The notes beneath the pieces were generated by a model, which made no database searches, was not told the origin of the DNA, and saw nothing but the letters and a program-made list of their open reading frames with translations. A stretch of DNA of 64,000 nt from G963666945 sp963666945 (GTDB lineage Bacteria > Bacteroidota > Bacteroidia > Bacteroidales > Marinifilaceae): NCBI GenBank assembly GCA_963666945.2, contig CAXXRT010000016.1, forward strand, positions 98,728 through 162,727, in the 5' to 3' direction. This document shows positions 1-8,238 of this stretch, piece after piece (positions within the stretch are counted from its first letter, which is position 1; each line of letters opens with the position of its first letter). The translations under genes and the position numbers were made by a program.

Positions 1-759
1 CAAAACCTCAATAGTTTGTCCTTGTGCCACAACCCTAAATGGCTTATTCTTATTATGTGCCACCTGAAAGTATGCCTCACCCTCTAAAAATACTTTTCTT
101 TCATCACCAAAAAACTTAACCGGAAATCTTAGCTTAGTCTGCGAATTCAACCAGACTCTTGTTCCATCAGCAAGAGTAATTCTATATTCACCACCTCTGG
201 GGATATCCAATGTATTAAAAACCAGCTTCTCTGATATTATATCTTTTACTTCCGGAACATAATTTATCTGTGCATCGCTTGCAGTAACCAAAGCCCCATC
301 ATTCTTAGCTATTGTATCTTTAATAAAACTATCGAGAGTAATTATGGTTCCATCTCCTAGAGTAAGCATTGCTTTTGATTGTCCTGGAACAATGCGACTA
401 CTTGCAATATTTGCCTTATCTTCTTTATAGTTGGGATAAAAATTCCACAAAAGACCTAAAGCAAAAATAAATACTGCCGCAATCTTTAAAGATATATTTA
501 CAATACGTCTCAACCTGTAAGACCTATACAAACTAATTCTTTTCTCCATTTCCGACTGAGCAGATCTAAAATCAGTCTTATTATATAAATCGAATTCTAT
601 TTTTAGATTATCTTTAGAAACTATTTTATTATAAAGATGAAGATTATCTTCATTTTCATCTTTCCATTCATCAAGTCTATCTTTTTCCTCAACGGACAAC
701 TTACCAAGTAAATCCCTATATATCAATTGAGAAACCTTATATCTATCGTTATAATCCAT
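1..759 (-). CDS. FecR family anti-sigma factor, truncated by window edge
   Basis: Inner-membrane anti-sigma/sensor protein that holds an ECF sigma factor until a SusC/TonB receptor signals. The reading frame is open from the ATG at 759 to base 1 (253 codons) and continues off the window. A cytoplasmic N-terminal region of about 90 residues is followed by one membrane segment (about 93-108, IAAVFIFALGLLW). The periplasmic FecR domain carries the typical IPRGGEY, DGTRVWLNS and EGEAYFQVAHNKNKPF blocks, closely matching the complete FecR at 21339-22508. It lies 244 bases downstream of the ECF sigma gene at 1004-1570 on the same strand. The expected downstream SusC gene would lie outside the window. 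The family call is secure; the regulated locus is unseen. Confidence 0.93.
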   Translation of the reverse strand, partial: MDYNDRYKVSQLIYRDLLGKLSVEEKDRLDEWKDENEDNLHLYNKIVSKDNLKIEFDLYNKTDFRSAQSEMEKRISLYRSYRLRRIVNISLKIAAVFIFALGLLWNFYPNYKEDKANIASSRIVPGQSKAMLTLGDGTIITLDSFIKDTIAKNDGALVTASDAQINYVPEVKDIISEKLVFNTLDIPRGGEYRITLADGTRVWLNSQTKLRFPVKFFGDERKVFLEGEAYFQVAHNKNKPFRVVAQGQTIEVL

Positions 760-1003
760 AATCTTATTCTTGCTTTTCGTATATATGACGTAGAGATTCA
801 AAAAAGGGGTAAATATTTTTTAACTTTTTTTAATAAAAATGCAATTGAAATGATTTTTACCAGTAGTAACCAGAACTAATACACTAAAAGAGTGAATATT
901 CGCAGAATGTATATCATATTAGGGGATTTTCAAAAAGACCAATCTTTTTCGTTATTATTCACCAAAACTAAAAATAATCCAAATAAAAATATATTTCAAT
1001 AGA

Positions 1004-1570
1004 TTAAGAAAAGATATCTCCTATAAAGGAAGAAAAAAGAGAGGTAAACAAAACAGGTTCCAGTTTATTTTTCAGCAACCTAATGGCTTCTGCTTTCTGT
1101 TTCTTTACAGAACTGTCCGACAGTCCAAGAATTTCAGCAATCTCAATATTTTTAAGACCATCAATAAAACTCAACTCAAAAACCCTTCTATACTTCTCTG
1201 GCAATTCATTTATAGAATTATAAAGATGGGTCTTAACCTCCTGCTCCACTAAAGCATCCTTAAAAAACGCCTCATCCCGCTGCAGATCTGAGTATTTATA
1301 ATGAGTATTCTGTTTTCGAAATAAATTTATCGCCTCATTTTTAATAAGAGTATACATAAAAGACTTAAGAGAATTTAAAGAATCAAAATCCTTGCGTCTT
1401 TCCCATGATTTAAAAATCACATTCTGAACACAATCTTCAGCCAGAAAGGAATTATCATCGCCAAGATACTTAATAGCAAACATTCGCATACCAGGATAAA
1501 CCATCTTATAAAAAGAATCAAGCTTACCGTTCCTGAATTCAGAAATTATCTCATTGTCCGATTTTAACAT
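1004..1570 (-). CDS. ECF RNA polymerase sigma factor, FecI-like
   Basis: Extracytoplasmic-function sigma-70 factor of 188 residues, the usual length for Bacteroidetes FecI-type factors. Region 2 is visible at about 20-85 (AIKYLGDDNSFLAEDCVQNVIFKSWE, here seen as LAEDCVQNVIFKSW). Region 4 is at about 125-172 (LPEKYRRVFELSFIDGLKNI, then EIAEILGLSDSSVKKQ, a helix-turn-helix). It is the first gene of a sigma-FecR pair on the minus strand, and its partner starts at 759. The 244 bases between them hold no gene that I can see. By family analogy it should drive transcription of a SusC/SusD locus when FecR releases it. No promoter was recognised for the gene itself. Confidence 0.95.
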   Translation of the reverse strand: MLKSDNEIISEFRNGKLDSFYKMVYPGMRMFAIKYLGDDNSFLAEDCVQNVIFKSWERRKDFDSLNSLKSFMYTLIKNEAINLFRKQNTHYKYSDLQRDEAFFKDALVEQEVKTHLYNSINELPEKYRRVFELSFIDGLKNIEIAEILGLSDSSVKKQKAEAIRLLKNKLEPVLFTSLFSSFIGDIFS

Positions 1571-1680
1571 ACCCGCTTAAATGTTTCCGCTGCTAAAATA
1601 TGAAATTTAAATTTAGGATACAATGAGAAATCCCTATAGAAATATTTGTCTGGCATAATGCTATATAACACAAACTCAAA

Positions 1681-1710
1681 AGAGGGCTTCCCAAAATAAG
1701 GAAACCCTCT
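1681..1710 (-). terminator. Hairpin terminator downstream of the MutS-like pair
   Basis: Read on the minus strand, AGAGGGTTTCC pairs with GGGAAGCCCTCT around a short loop and is followed by TTTTGAGTTTG. It lies about 180 bases downstream of the last MutS-like gene and upstream of the sigma gene at 1570, so it probably ends the ABC/MutS transcript. The T-run is short, so the terminator may be leaky. Confidence 0.6.
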
Positions 1711-1888
1711 AACAAAAATTGAATCAGAAACCACAAATTTGATTATAATATCCCCATAAATCAGGACAGTTTTATTTATTTGAATTTTAGCATACATCAA
1801 GGACTTATATAATATTCAAACACATATTTCCAACAAAACAACTATTATTATTTACTATTCAATCCCTTAATTGCATAATAATATAACA

Positions 1889-3232
1889 TTACACATCTTC
1901 TTTAACTTTCTTGTTATTAATTGTTTCCAGAATTTTTTCATTCCTTATAATAATCATTCCCTGCCTATCATCAGTTATACCGTCAGTTAATTTATATGTA
2001 TAAGTAGGTACATTACCATTCATTACCGTTGGTAAATACTTAAATAGAATCTTTCGATTATCCTCTCTTAATTTTTCTCCAACTTCCATTATATGGGTTG
2101 ATATTATAAAGATTCCCTTTCTATGGGTAAGAGCCTCTGTAATAGCAAAAGTCCCGTCATAAGCATCTTTTACATTTGTTCCTTTGAACAGTTCATCGAA
2201 GATAATTACAAGATTCTTGTTTGAAGCAACTTCTTCAGCTACTTTCTTTACTCTTAGTACTTCTGCATAAAAATGAGAGTACCCCTTGGTTATATCGTCT
2301 GGTACATTTATGGAAGTATAAATACCATCGTGTACAGAGAATTTCATTGATCTGGCGGCTACAGGAAATCCCATATGAGCAAGATATATTGCAACTGCAA
2401 AAGATTTCATAAATGTGGATTTCCCTGCCATGTTAGCACCTGTCAGGAATAACACATTTTTATTATCCTCTATATGTACGTCATTGGCAATTGCATTTGG
2501 TACATGTGGATGATAAACTGCCTCTATATCAATTAAATTTTCTTCTTTCTTTAGAGCTGTTGCATAAACAAATCCTCTTTCGCGTGCAACACTAGAAACG
2601 GTAATATAAACATCCAGTTCGTAAATGTATTTTAATAAAGTTTCAATATCATTTATTAATAAAGCTCTAATAGTATAATCCAGTTTTAATACATCCCTAA
2701 ATTTTAATGCAGGCTTCGATAAATATCTATAACATTGCTTTAAGTGCCTATTATTTAAGATATTTAAAATTTCTATTACTGTACCATAATATGGAGTATT
2801 CTGTGATTTTAATTCTATTTTTTCAATTACTGATTTTAATTCATGAAATTTATTGAGAGTAAGAATCAATCCTTCTTTTAATACCTCGTACTCTTTTTCT
2901 TTTGCAATAAGATTTAGTAATCTTATTTGAGTAATATTTATAGCTGCAATAACTCTATTTCTTGACTCCGCATTCATCAGGTAATTCTCCATTAATTCAA
3001 ACTCCTCTGAATTAAATGGCAGGCACACTTCCTGATCATGAAACAATGCAATAATATTTTTTCGATTATTTATAGATTCATGATCTGTTAATGGAACACG
3101 GAACATATTCTCTAATAACCTACTACCCCCATTGGTAATAGTATTATTAAAAAGACTTACTATAGAGTTTAATTTATATTGCCCCAAAAGATTAAGATCG
3201 TTTAGGGTCTGCTTGTCGGTTACAAATTCCAT
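1889..3232 (-). CDS. Short MutS-family ATPase, second of a tandem pair
   Basis: 447-residue protein with the MutS C-terminal ATPase (domain V) and part of the lever/clamp region, but without the N-terminal mismatch-recognition domain; canonical MutS is about 850 residues. Walker A is GANMAGKST (265-273) where MutS normally has GPNMGGKST. Walker B is IIFDELF (344-350, D346/E347), followed by KGTNVKDAYDG in place of DEIGRGTST-DG. The H-loop ISTH ends at about 380. The ATP site therefore looks complete. The start codon overlaps the stop of the upstream paralogue by one base (TAATG), so the two are translationally coupled. The gene follows the GldG-type ABC genes on the same strand. Its function is unknown; mismatch repair is unlikely without domain I. 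Confidence 0.9.
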   Translation of the reverse strand: MEFVTDKQTLNDLNLLGQYKLNSIVSLFNNTITNGGSRLLENMFRVPLTDHESINNRKNIIALFHDQEVCLPFNSEEFELMENYLMNAESRNRVIAAINITQIRLLNLIAKEKEYEVLKEGLILTLNKFHELKSVIEKIELKSQNTPYYGTVIEILNILNNRHLKQCYRYLSKPALKFRDVLKLDYTIRALLINDIETLLKYIYELDVYITVSSVARERGFVYATALKKEENLIDIEAVYHPHVPNAIANDVHIEDNKNVLFLTGANMAGKSTFMKSFAVAIYLAHMGFPVAARSMKFSVHDGIYTSINVPDDITKGYSHFYAEVLRVKKVAEEVASNKNLVIIFDELFKGTNVKDAYDGTFAITEALTHRKGIFIISTHIMEVGEKLREDNRKILFKYLPTVMNGNVPTYTYKLTDGITDDRQGMIIIRNEKILETINNKKVKEDV

Positions 3233-4563
3233 TATAAGTTACTTTTTAAAATATCAAGAATTTTTTCATTGTTAATTATAACCATACCATGACGGTCGTT
3301 AGTAATCCCTTCTGTTACTTTATAAGTATATTCCGGAATTTTACCTTTCATGACAGTAGGAAGATATAAAAATTTGATATTATTTTTTAATTTCTGTAGA
3401 TCGTGACCCGCCTCTATAATATGCGTTGAAATTATAAAAACACACTTCCTGTTTTTGGCAAATGCATCTGCAATAGCAACTGTTCCCTCATATGCATCCT
3501 TCACATTCGTACCTCTAAATAACTCATCGAATATAATTATCAGACCATCACTATTATTTACGCTTTCTGCCACTTTCTTTACCCTGTTGACTTCTGCATA
3601 GAAATGAGAGTATCCCATATTTAGGTTATCCGGAAGGTTTATTGTTGTATACATTCCTGTCTGCAGACTAAATCTCATTCTTTCGGCTGGAATAGGAAAT
3701 CCCATATGAGCAAGGTAAAGAGCTATACCGAAAGTCTTCATAAATGTAGATTTACCTGCCATATTTGCACCTGTCAGGAATATCATATTATTTTCCTCAC
3801 CCACAATAATATCGTTAGCAATAGGTTTCTCTAATAATGGATGATAAACTTGATACATCTCGATAACATTACGTTGTTCTTGAACTATTTCAGCAAAACA
3901 GAAATTACGGTTACTTGCAACTTTAGCTACAGTGATATAGACATCAATATTATATACAAAATAGAGTAACTTTAATATCTGATCCCTAATAGTAAAACGA
4001 AAAACATCATCATATTTTGATGTATCAATATATGATAAAGATTTTGGTAATGGTTTGCCTATAATGTCTGATATATCAGAATTATTTAATATTGTTTTTA
4101 CTTCTTCTATTGATTTTTGAGACTTAGGTGGTAATTGATTAATATCTAATTGCGATACAAAATTATTCAGGTCGATAAATAATTCAATTGTATTCAAAAC
4201 ACCTTTATGAATCTCATTGAATTGTGTATCAGACCCTAAAGAAATATTACATTTACGTTTAAAATCGTAATCATGTGCATAAAGCTTAGTTCTAGGATCT
4301 ACTTCACTTAAATATTCTTCTATTATATCAAATATCTTATTTTGGAAAGGAAAACCAAGTTCAATTTTACTAAAAAACTTTATAATACACACCCTATTAT
4401 CTATTTCTTCTTCTCTTGATCTGGGATATAAAAACATATCCTTTAGAATTTTTGCTCCTCCCCGTGTGCTGGTTTTATTAAAGATATTGTATATATCATT
4501 ATTCTTATTATTCGCAAAAATCCTTAGATCGTTAATTGTCTGTTGATCTATTTTAAAAGCCAT
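3232..4563 (-). CDS. Short MutS-family ATPase, first of a tandem pair
   Basis: 443 residues, collinear with its neighbour at 1889-3232. Walker A is GANMAGKST at the same position (265-273), Walker B is IIFDELF followed by RGTNVKDAYEG, and the H-loop is ISTH. Shared blocks (YSHFYAEVxRVKKVAE, LAHMGFP, and NDRxGM near the C-terminus) show a tandem duplication, while the middle of the proteins has diverged strongly. It ends in TAA overlapping the next ATG by one base and begins about 80 bases after the permease fusion at 4645. MutS proteins act as dimers, so a heterodimer of the two products is a reasonable inference. As with its neighbour, the MutS mismatch-binding domain is absent. Confidence 0.9.
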   Translation of the reverse strand: MAFKIDQQTINDLRIFANNKNNDIYNIFNKTSTRGGAKILKDMFLYPRSREEEIDNRVCIIKFFSKIELGFPFQNKIFDIIEEYLSEVDPRTKLYAHDYDFKRKCNISLGSDTQFNEIHKGVLNTIELFIDLNNFVSQLDINQLPPKSQKSIEEVKTILNNSDISDIIGKPLPKSLSYIDTSKYDDVFRFTIRDQILKLLYFVYNIDVYITVAKVASNRNFCFAEIVQEQRNVIEMYQVYHPLLEKPIANDIIVGEENNMIFLTGANMAGKSTFMKTFGIALYLAHMGFPIPAERMRFSLQTGMYTTINLPDNLNMGYSHFYAEVNRVKKVAESVNNSDGLIIIFDELFRGTNVKDAYEGTVAIADAFAKNRKCVFIISTHIIEAGHDLQKLKNNIKFLYLPTVMKGKIPEYTYKVTEGITNDRHGMVIINNEKILDILKSNL

Positions 4564-4644
4564 AATCTGTAATTAATATTAATATTTCAAAGACACAGGA
4601 AAATATTAAGGCTGGAAAAACCAGCCCTAATATTTAAATTATAA

Positions 4645-6984
4645 TTAGCGGCTTCTTCTTCGTAGCCAGATAAATACACATCCAAAAGTTAATAATACAG
4701 ATAAGAAACCTTCAAAGAATATATTCCAGAATGTTATATTACTTTCTTTCAAATAGAATAATTCGTTATCTATTGCATTAGGACGTCTAACATCAATTGG
4801 AGATTCACTATCTGTTAACCAGAAAAATAATCCATTAAAGAAATCGAAATTAGCAGCTCTTATGCCTCTTCTGTTTCTACCAACAGCTTCTCCATTACTG
4901 AAACAATCAGCATCACCAAGAATTAAAATCTTTTGTTCCTTGTTATTAATCTTACGACTCAAAGCCAAAGCTTCAGTAATAGGACAACAAATCTCTGTTT
5001 TAGGATCGAAATGTGCTATATCATCTACAAAATTTGTAGTTTGCAATTCATTCCACGATCCAAGGGTATCACATACTTTAGATGGCTCTATTGTATCGGT
5101 AACTAATACTGGAATAGCTTTAAAATCTTTATTCAGATTCTCATATGATATTGCAACAGCTCCCGGCATAGCAACGACCTGACCGTAACTCACCATTTTA
5201 TGGAATTGATAAGCCAATTTTTCGCCTTCAGCAGTAAATTTACATGTCACTAGATCCTTGTCATAACCCTTATTGTATTGAACTACTTGCCCCTGTAAGA
5301 ATTTAACGCCAAAACTTTCTACCAAAGGATTCATAATATCTTGTCTTTTCCTGTCACAGGCTATTACTAAATTACCTCCTCTATCGATATAATCATTTAA
5401 TACATTGATATTCTCTTCAGAATAAGGCTCTCTTCCTTCTGCAATAACAATAATATTGATATTCTTGTCAATAGGTTTTGATAAATCTATTTCTTTAAAA
5501 TCCATACCATTATTTACCAAACTCGATCTAAATGTTATTTCTTTTGCTATAGTATGGAATCCTCTATCTCCAATATTATTAACATCTCTTTCCTGATGTC
5601 CTGACACGAAACCAACAACAGGAATCTCCGTCACAAATCTTTTAAATGCAGCTGTCTTTTGACTTTCAAAAGGGAATGTATACATATCATTATATGTACG
5701 AAGAATTGATACTTTTCCGTCCTCAGTTTCAATCTTTCTGACGAAACGATTCAATTCCGCCTTTAAATTCATTTCGTCTTTAAAAGCACTAGCAGGTTGG
5801 TATCTGTTCTTATTTACTGAATATACCTTAGTTACCTTATCTAAAATTTCTTTTTCGCTTAAACCAGCATAACGTTGGTGATAGCTTTTTAATGCATCTT
5901 CTTCAATAGGAGGGGCATAGTAATACTTGTATCTAATTTTGATATCTGGCTTAAATCTTCTGTATTGAGTATATCTTTCTAGATCGTTGTTTATATTACT
6001 AGGCAAACCACTCCAAAAAGCATTTCCATGCAAATTAACATATGTCGTAATAGTTGTTTTACCTTTTACTTTTTTAATTATATCCTGACTATTTTTAGTT
6101 AAAGTATTTGAGTCTGTATATGTAGAATCATGAAATCCCATTAAATATGGATTTGTACTTAAATACCCCAGAAAGGCAACTATTGCAAAAGATCCAATAT
6201 ATCTGAGACAAGAGATATATCTCTTACTTTTCTCTCTTATACCTTTTAATCTAAGTATTGAAAATGACAGGAACAGCCCAGAGACAAGTATAAAGTATAA
6301 CAGATCTTCACTGCATATTAACCCACTAACAAAACTTTGACATCTACCACTAATTGCTAACCAATAGGTTATGTCTCTTACAAAATCTACACTTTGCCAT
6401 AATTGACTTACAGAATTTAATGCAAAGAATGTTGCAAATGTACCCATTGCCGCAACTACCTGATACGAAGTTAAAGAGGAGAAAAATAGACCAATAGCAG
6501 AATAAGTACAGATCAACAAAAATATACCCAATAATCCAGTTAAAGCTAGTGGAAAATCAAAATTATCAATCACAAAAGAACCAAAAAGAACGAATATGAA
6601 AAGAATAAATGTCATCGCTAAGGCAAATATCACTGTAGATAAGAATTTACCCAATACGATATGCATATTTGAAATAGGAGATGAATATAATAACTTTACT
6701 GATCCTGAACTAAATTCCCTACTTAATAACCCCATTGTAAGCAATGGAATATATAGATATATATTTGACAGCAAACCCGCAAACCATCCTCTCCCTGATG
6801 CGAAAACAGTTGCTGTCATATTGTATAAGCCATAATTTAGTTCCTTGGATCTTACAAAGTTTTCCATGAAAGGCATAAAAGAAAGACTTGCCTGAACAGT
6901 GAAAATTATAAGTATTAACCATGCTATTGGAGAATAGAACATCTTCTGTAATTCTATTCTTGCTATTTTAAATATAGTATTCAT
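4645..6984 (-). CDS. ABC-2 permease fused to GldG-type auxiliary domain (third copy)
   Basis: 779-residue inner-membrane protein. Residues 1-240 are an ABC-2 type permease with about six membrane segments (FYSPIAWLILIIF near the N-terminus, LLTMGLLSREFSSGSVKLL as the coupling region). A further membrane helix lies near 260-275. A long extracytoplasmic region matches GldG/ABC_transp_aux proteins, and a final helix (about 752-770) precedes RRRSR. The usual GHGER motif of this family reads SGHQERD here, so this copy is the most diverged of the three. The ATG lies 5 bases after the stop of the ATPase at 6990-7913, so it probably pairs with that ATPase. GldF/GldG fusions of this kind occur in Bacteroidetes; the substrate is unknown. 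Confidence 0.88.
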   Translation of the reverse strand: MNTIFKIARIELQKMFYSPIAWLILIIFTVQASLSFMPFMENFVRSKELNYGLYNMTATVFASGRGWFAGLLSNIYLYIPLLTMGLLSREFSSGSVKLLYSSPISNMHIVLGKFLSTVIFALAMTFILFIFVLFGSFVIDNFDFPLALTGLLGIFLLICTYSAIGLFFSSLTSYQVVAAMGTFATFFALNSVSQLWQSVDFVRDITYWLAISGRCQSFVSGLICSEDLLYFILVSGLFLSFSILRLKGIREKSKRYISCLRYIGSFAIVAFLGYLSTNPYLMGFHDSTYTDSNTLTKNSQDIIKKVKGKTTITTYVNLHGNAFWSGLPSNINNDLERYTQYRRFKPDIKIRYKYYYAPPIEEDALKSYHQRYAGLSEKEILDKVTKVYSVNKNRYQPASAFKDEMNLKAELNRFVRKIETEDGKVSILRTYNDMYTFPFESQKTAAFKRFVTEIPVVGFVSGHQERDVNNIGDRGFHTIAKEITFRSSLVNNGMDFKEIDLSKPIDKNINIIVIAEGREPYSEENINVLNDYIDRGGNLVIACDRKRQDIMNPLVESFGVKFLQGQVVQYNKGYDKDLVTCKFTAEGEKLAYQFHKMVSYGQVVAMPGAVAISYENLNKDFKAIPVLVTDTIEPSKVCDTLGSWNELQTTNFVDDIAHFDPKTEICCPITEALALSRKINNKEQKILILGDADCFSNGEAVGRNRRGIRAANFDFFNGLFFWLTDSESPIDVRRPNAIDNELFYLKESNITFWNIFFEGFLSVLLTFGCVFIWLRRRSR

Positions 6985-6989
6985 TTTTA

Positions 6990-7913
6990 TTACTTTTTTG
7001 ACAATGCTGAGAAAATTTCATTTAACGAACTCTTTTCGGCCCTTACTTCATCAAGCCTCCACCCCTCTTTAACACTTGTTTCGACAATTCGCTGAACTGC
7101 TCCATTCATGTTAGAGAATCTTAATCTGTAATCAGGACCTCCCAATTCCTCAACACTGGATATTCCCTCTACTTTCCTTATAACATCGACAGAGGGCATT
7201 TCTAAGAATCTTGCAAAAATAGTGTCTGGTGCTATATAATTATCAAATTCGTCTGTTCTTCCTGAAAACACTACCTTTCCATGTTCTATCATAATGATAG
7301 TATCACATATAGCATGAACTTCTGTAAGCATATGCGTTGATAATAACACTGCTCTCTCTTCTGCTATCTCTTTAATCAAACTTCTGATTTCCAAAATTTG
7401 ATTTGGGTCCAGTCCATTAGTAGGCTCATCAAGAATTATAAATAATGGCTTATGAATAATTGCCTGAGCAATGCCCACACGTTGCTGATATCCTCCCGAT
7501 AAATTATTTATCAGCCTTTTGCTAAAATGAGATATGGAACATTTCTCCATCACTTCATTTACGGCCTTTTTTACTTCCTTTCTGGGTACCATACGAAGAT
7601 GTGCACAGTTTGTCAGATATTCTTCTACTGTGCTATCTTTGTAAAGAGGAGGAATCTGAGGTAAAAATCCAATATATTTCTTAGCTTCAATTGGGTTTTC
7701 TGCCAAATCAATTCCATTTATTAAAACTTTACCCTGAGTTTGCTTTAAAACACCACTCATAATATTCATCGCAGTTGATTTTCCTGCTCCATTAGAACCC
7801 AGCAAACCATATATCCCTTTTTCGGGAATATCAAAATTTAAATCTTTAATTGCCCATTGCACGCTATAGCGATGAGACAAATTTTGTACCTTTATTATAC
7901 TATCTCTATTCAT
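6990..7913 (-). CDS. ABC transporter ATPase, GldA/CcmA-like (second copy)
   Basis: 307-residue cytoplasmic ATPase. Walker A GSNGAGKST is at 39-47, the Q-loop is in FLPQIPPLY, the signature is LSGGYQQR (about 138-145), and Walker B is ILDEPTNGLDPNQ with the H-loop STHML. The C-terminal 80 residues form the extra domain common in GldA-like exporter ATPases. It is followed 5 bases later by its permease fusion. Upstream there is a 325-base gap to the preceding permease, so this ATPase-permease pair may have its own promoter, although I found no good match. It is a clear paralogue of the ATPase at 12892-13830. Confidence 0.94.
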   Translation of the reverse strand: MNRDSIIKVQNLSHRYSVQWAIKDLNFDIPEKGIYGLLGSNGAGKSTAMNIMSGVLKQTQGKVLINGIDLAENPIEAKKYIGFLPQIPPLYKDSTVEEYLTNCAHLRMVPRKEVKKAVNEVMEKCSISHFSKRLINNLSGGYQQRVGIAQAIIHKPLFIILDEPTNGLDPNQILEIRSLIKEIAEERAVLLSTHMLTEVHAICDTIIMIEHGKVVFSGRTDEFDNYIAPDTIFARFLEMPSVDVIRKVEGISSVEELGGPDYRLRFSNMNGAVQRIVETSVKEGWRLDEVRAEKSSLNEIFSALSKK

Positions 7914-8238
7914 ATTAAAACAATTGATTTATATTTTAAGTAACAGGTATTTTTCAACCAGTTAATTTTATTTTATTATATATTAAATGTCCTGTCTGGA
8001 ACATTGTACATTCTATCCGAAAAGTGTATCAGTGTAGAATTCTAAACGCAAATCAACTTTACCAAAAATAATTTATTTACACTTTTTAACAAATTAATTG
8101 ATGTTAAAAAAAGATTAATATTTTCTTAAATTATTTTTAGTAAAACATACTAATAAATTAATTTATTATCATTTACAATAATTATTAAAGACATAATTTT
8201 TTTAGAAATATCTCTGCTATGCAAATAACATATTTGTT
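7914..8238. other. Intergenic region inside the ABC cluster, no gene seen
   Basis: 325 very AT-rich bases between the permease fusion ending at 8239 and the ATPase starting at 7913. No reading frame of note, no strong hairpin and no exact TAnnTTTG box were found. It is long enough to hold the promoter of the second ATPase-permease unit. Confidence 0.5.

Noticed and set aside
1564..1800. 78-codon minus-strand frame between the MutS-like pair and the sigma gene
   Set aside because: It runs through the terminator hairpin at 1681-1710, overlaps the sigma gene start and has no family resemblance.
1889..4563. MutS-like pair as mismatch-repair genes (mutS)
   Set aside because: At about 445 residues they lack the mismatch-binding domain. 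Calling them mutS would mislead.
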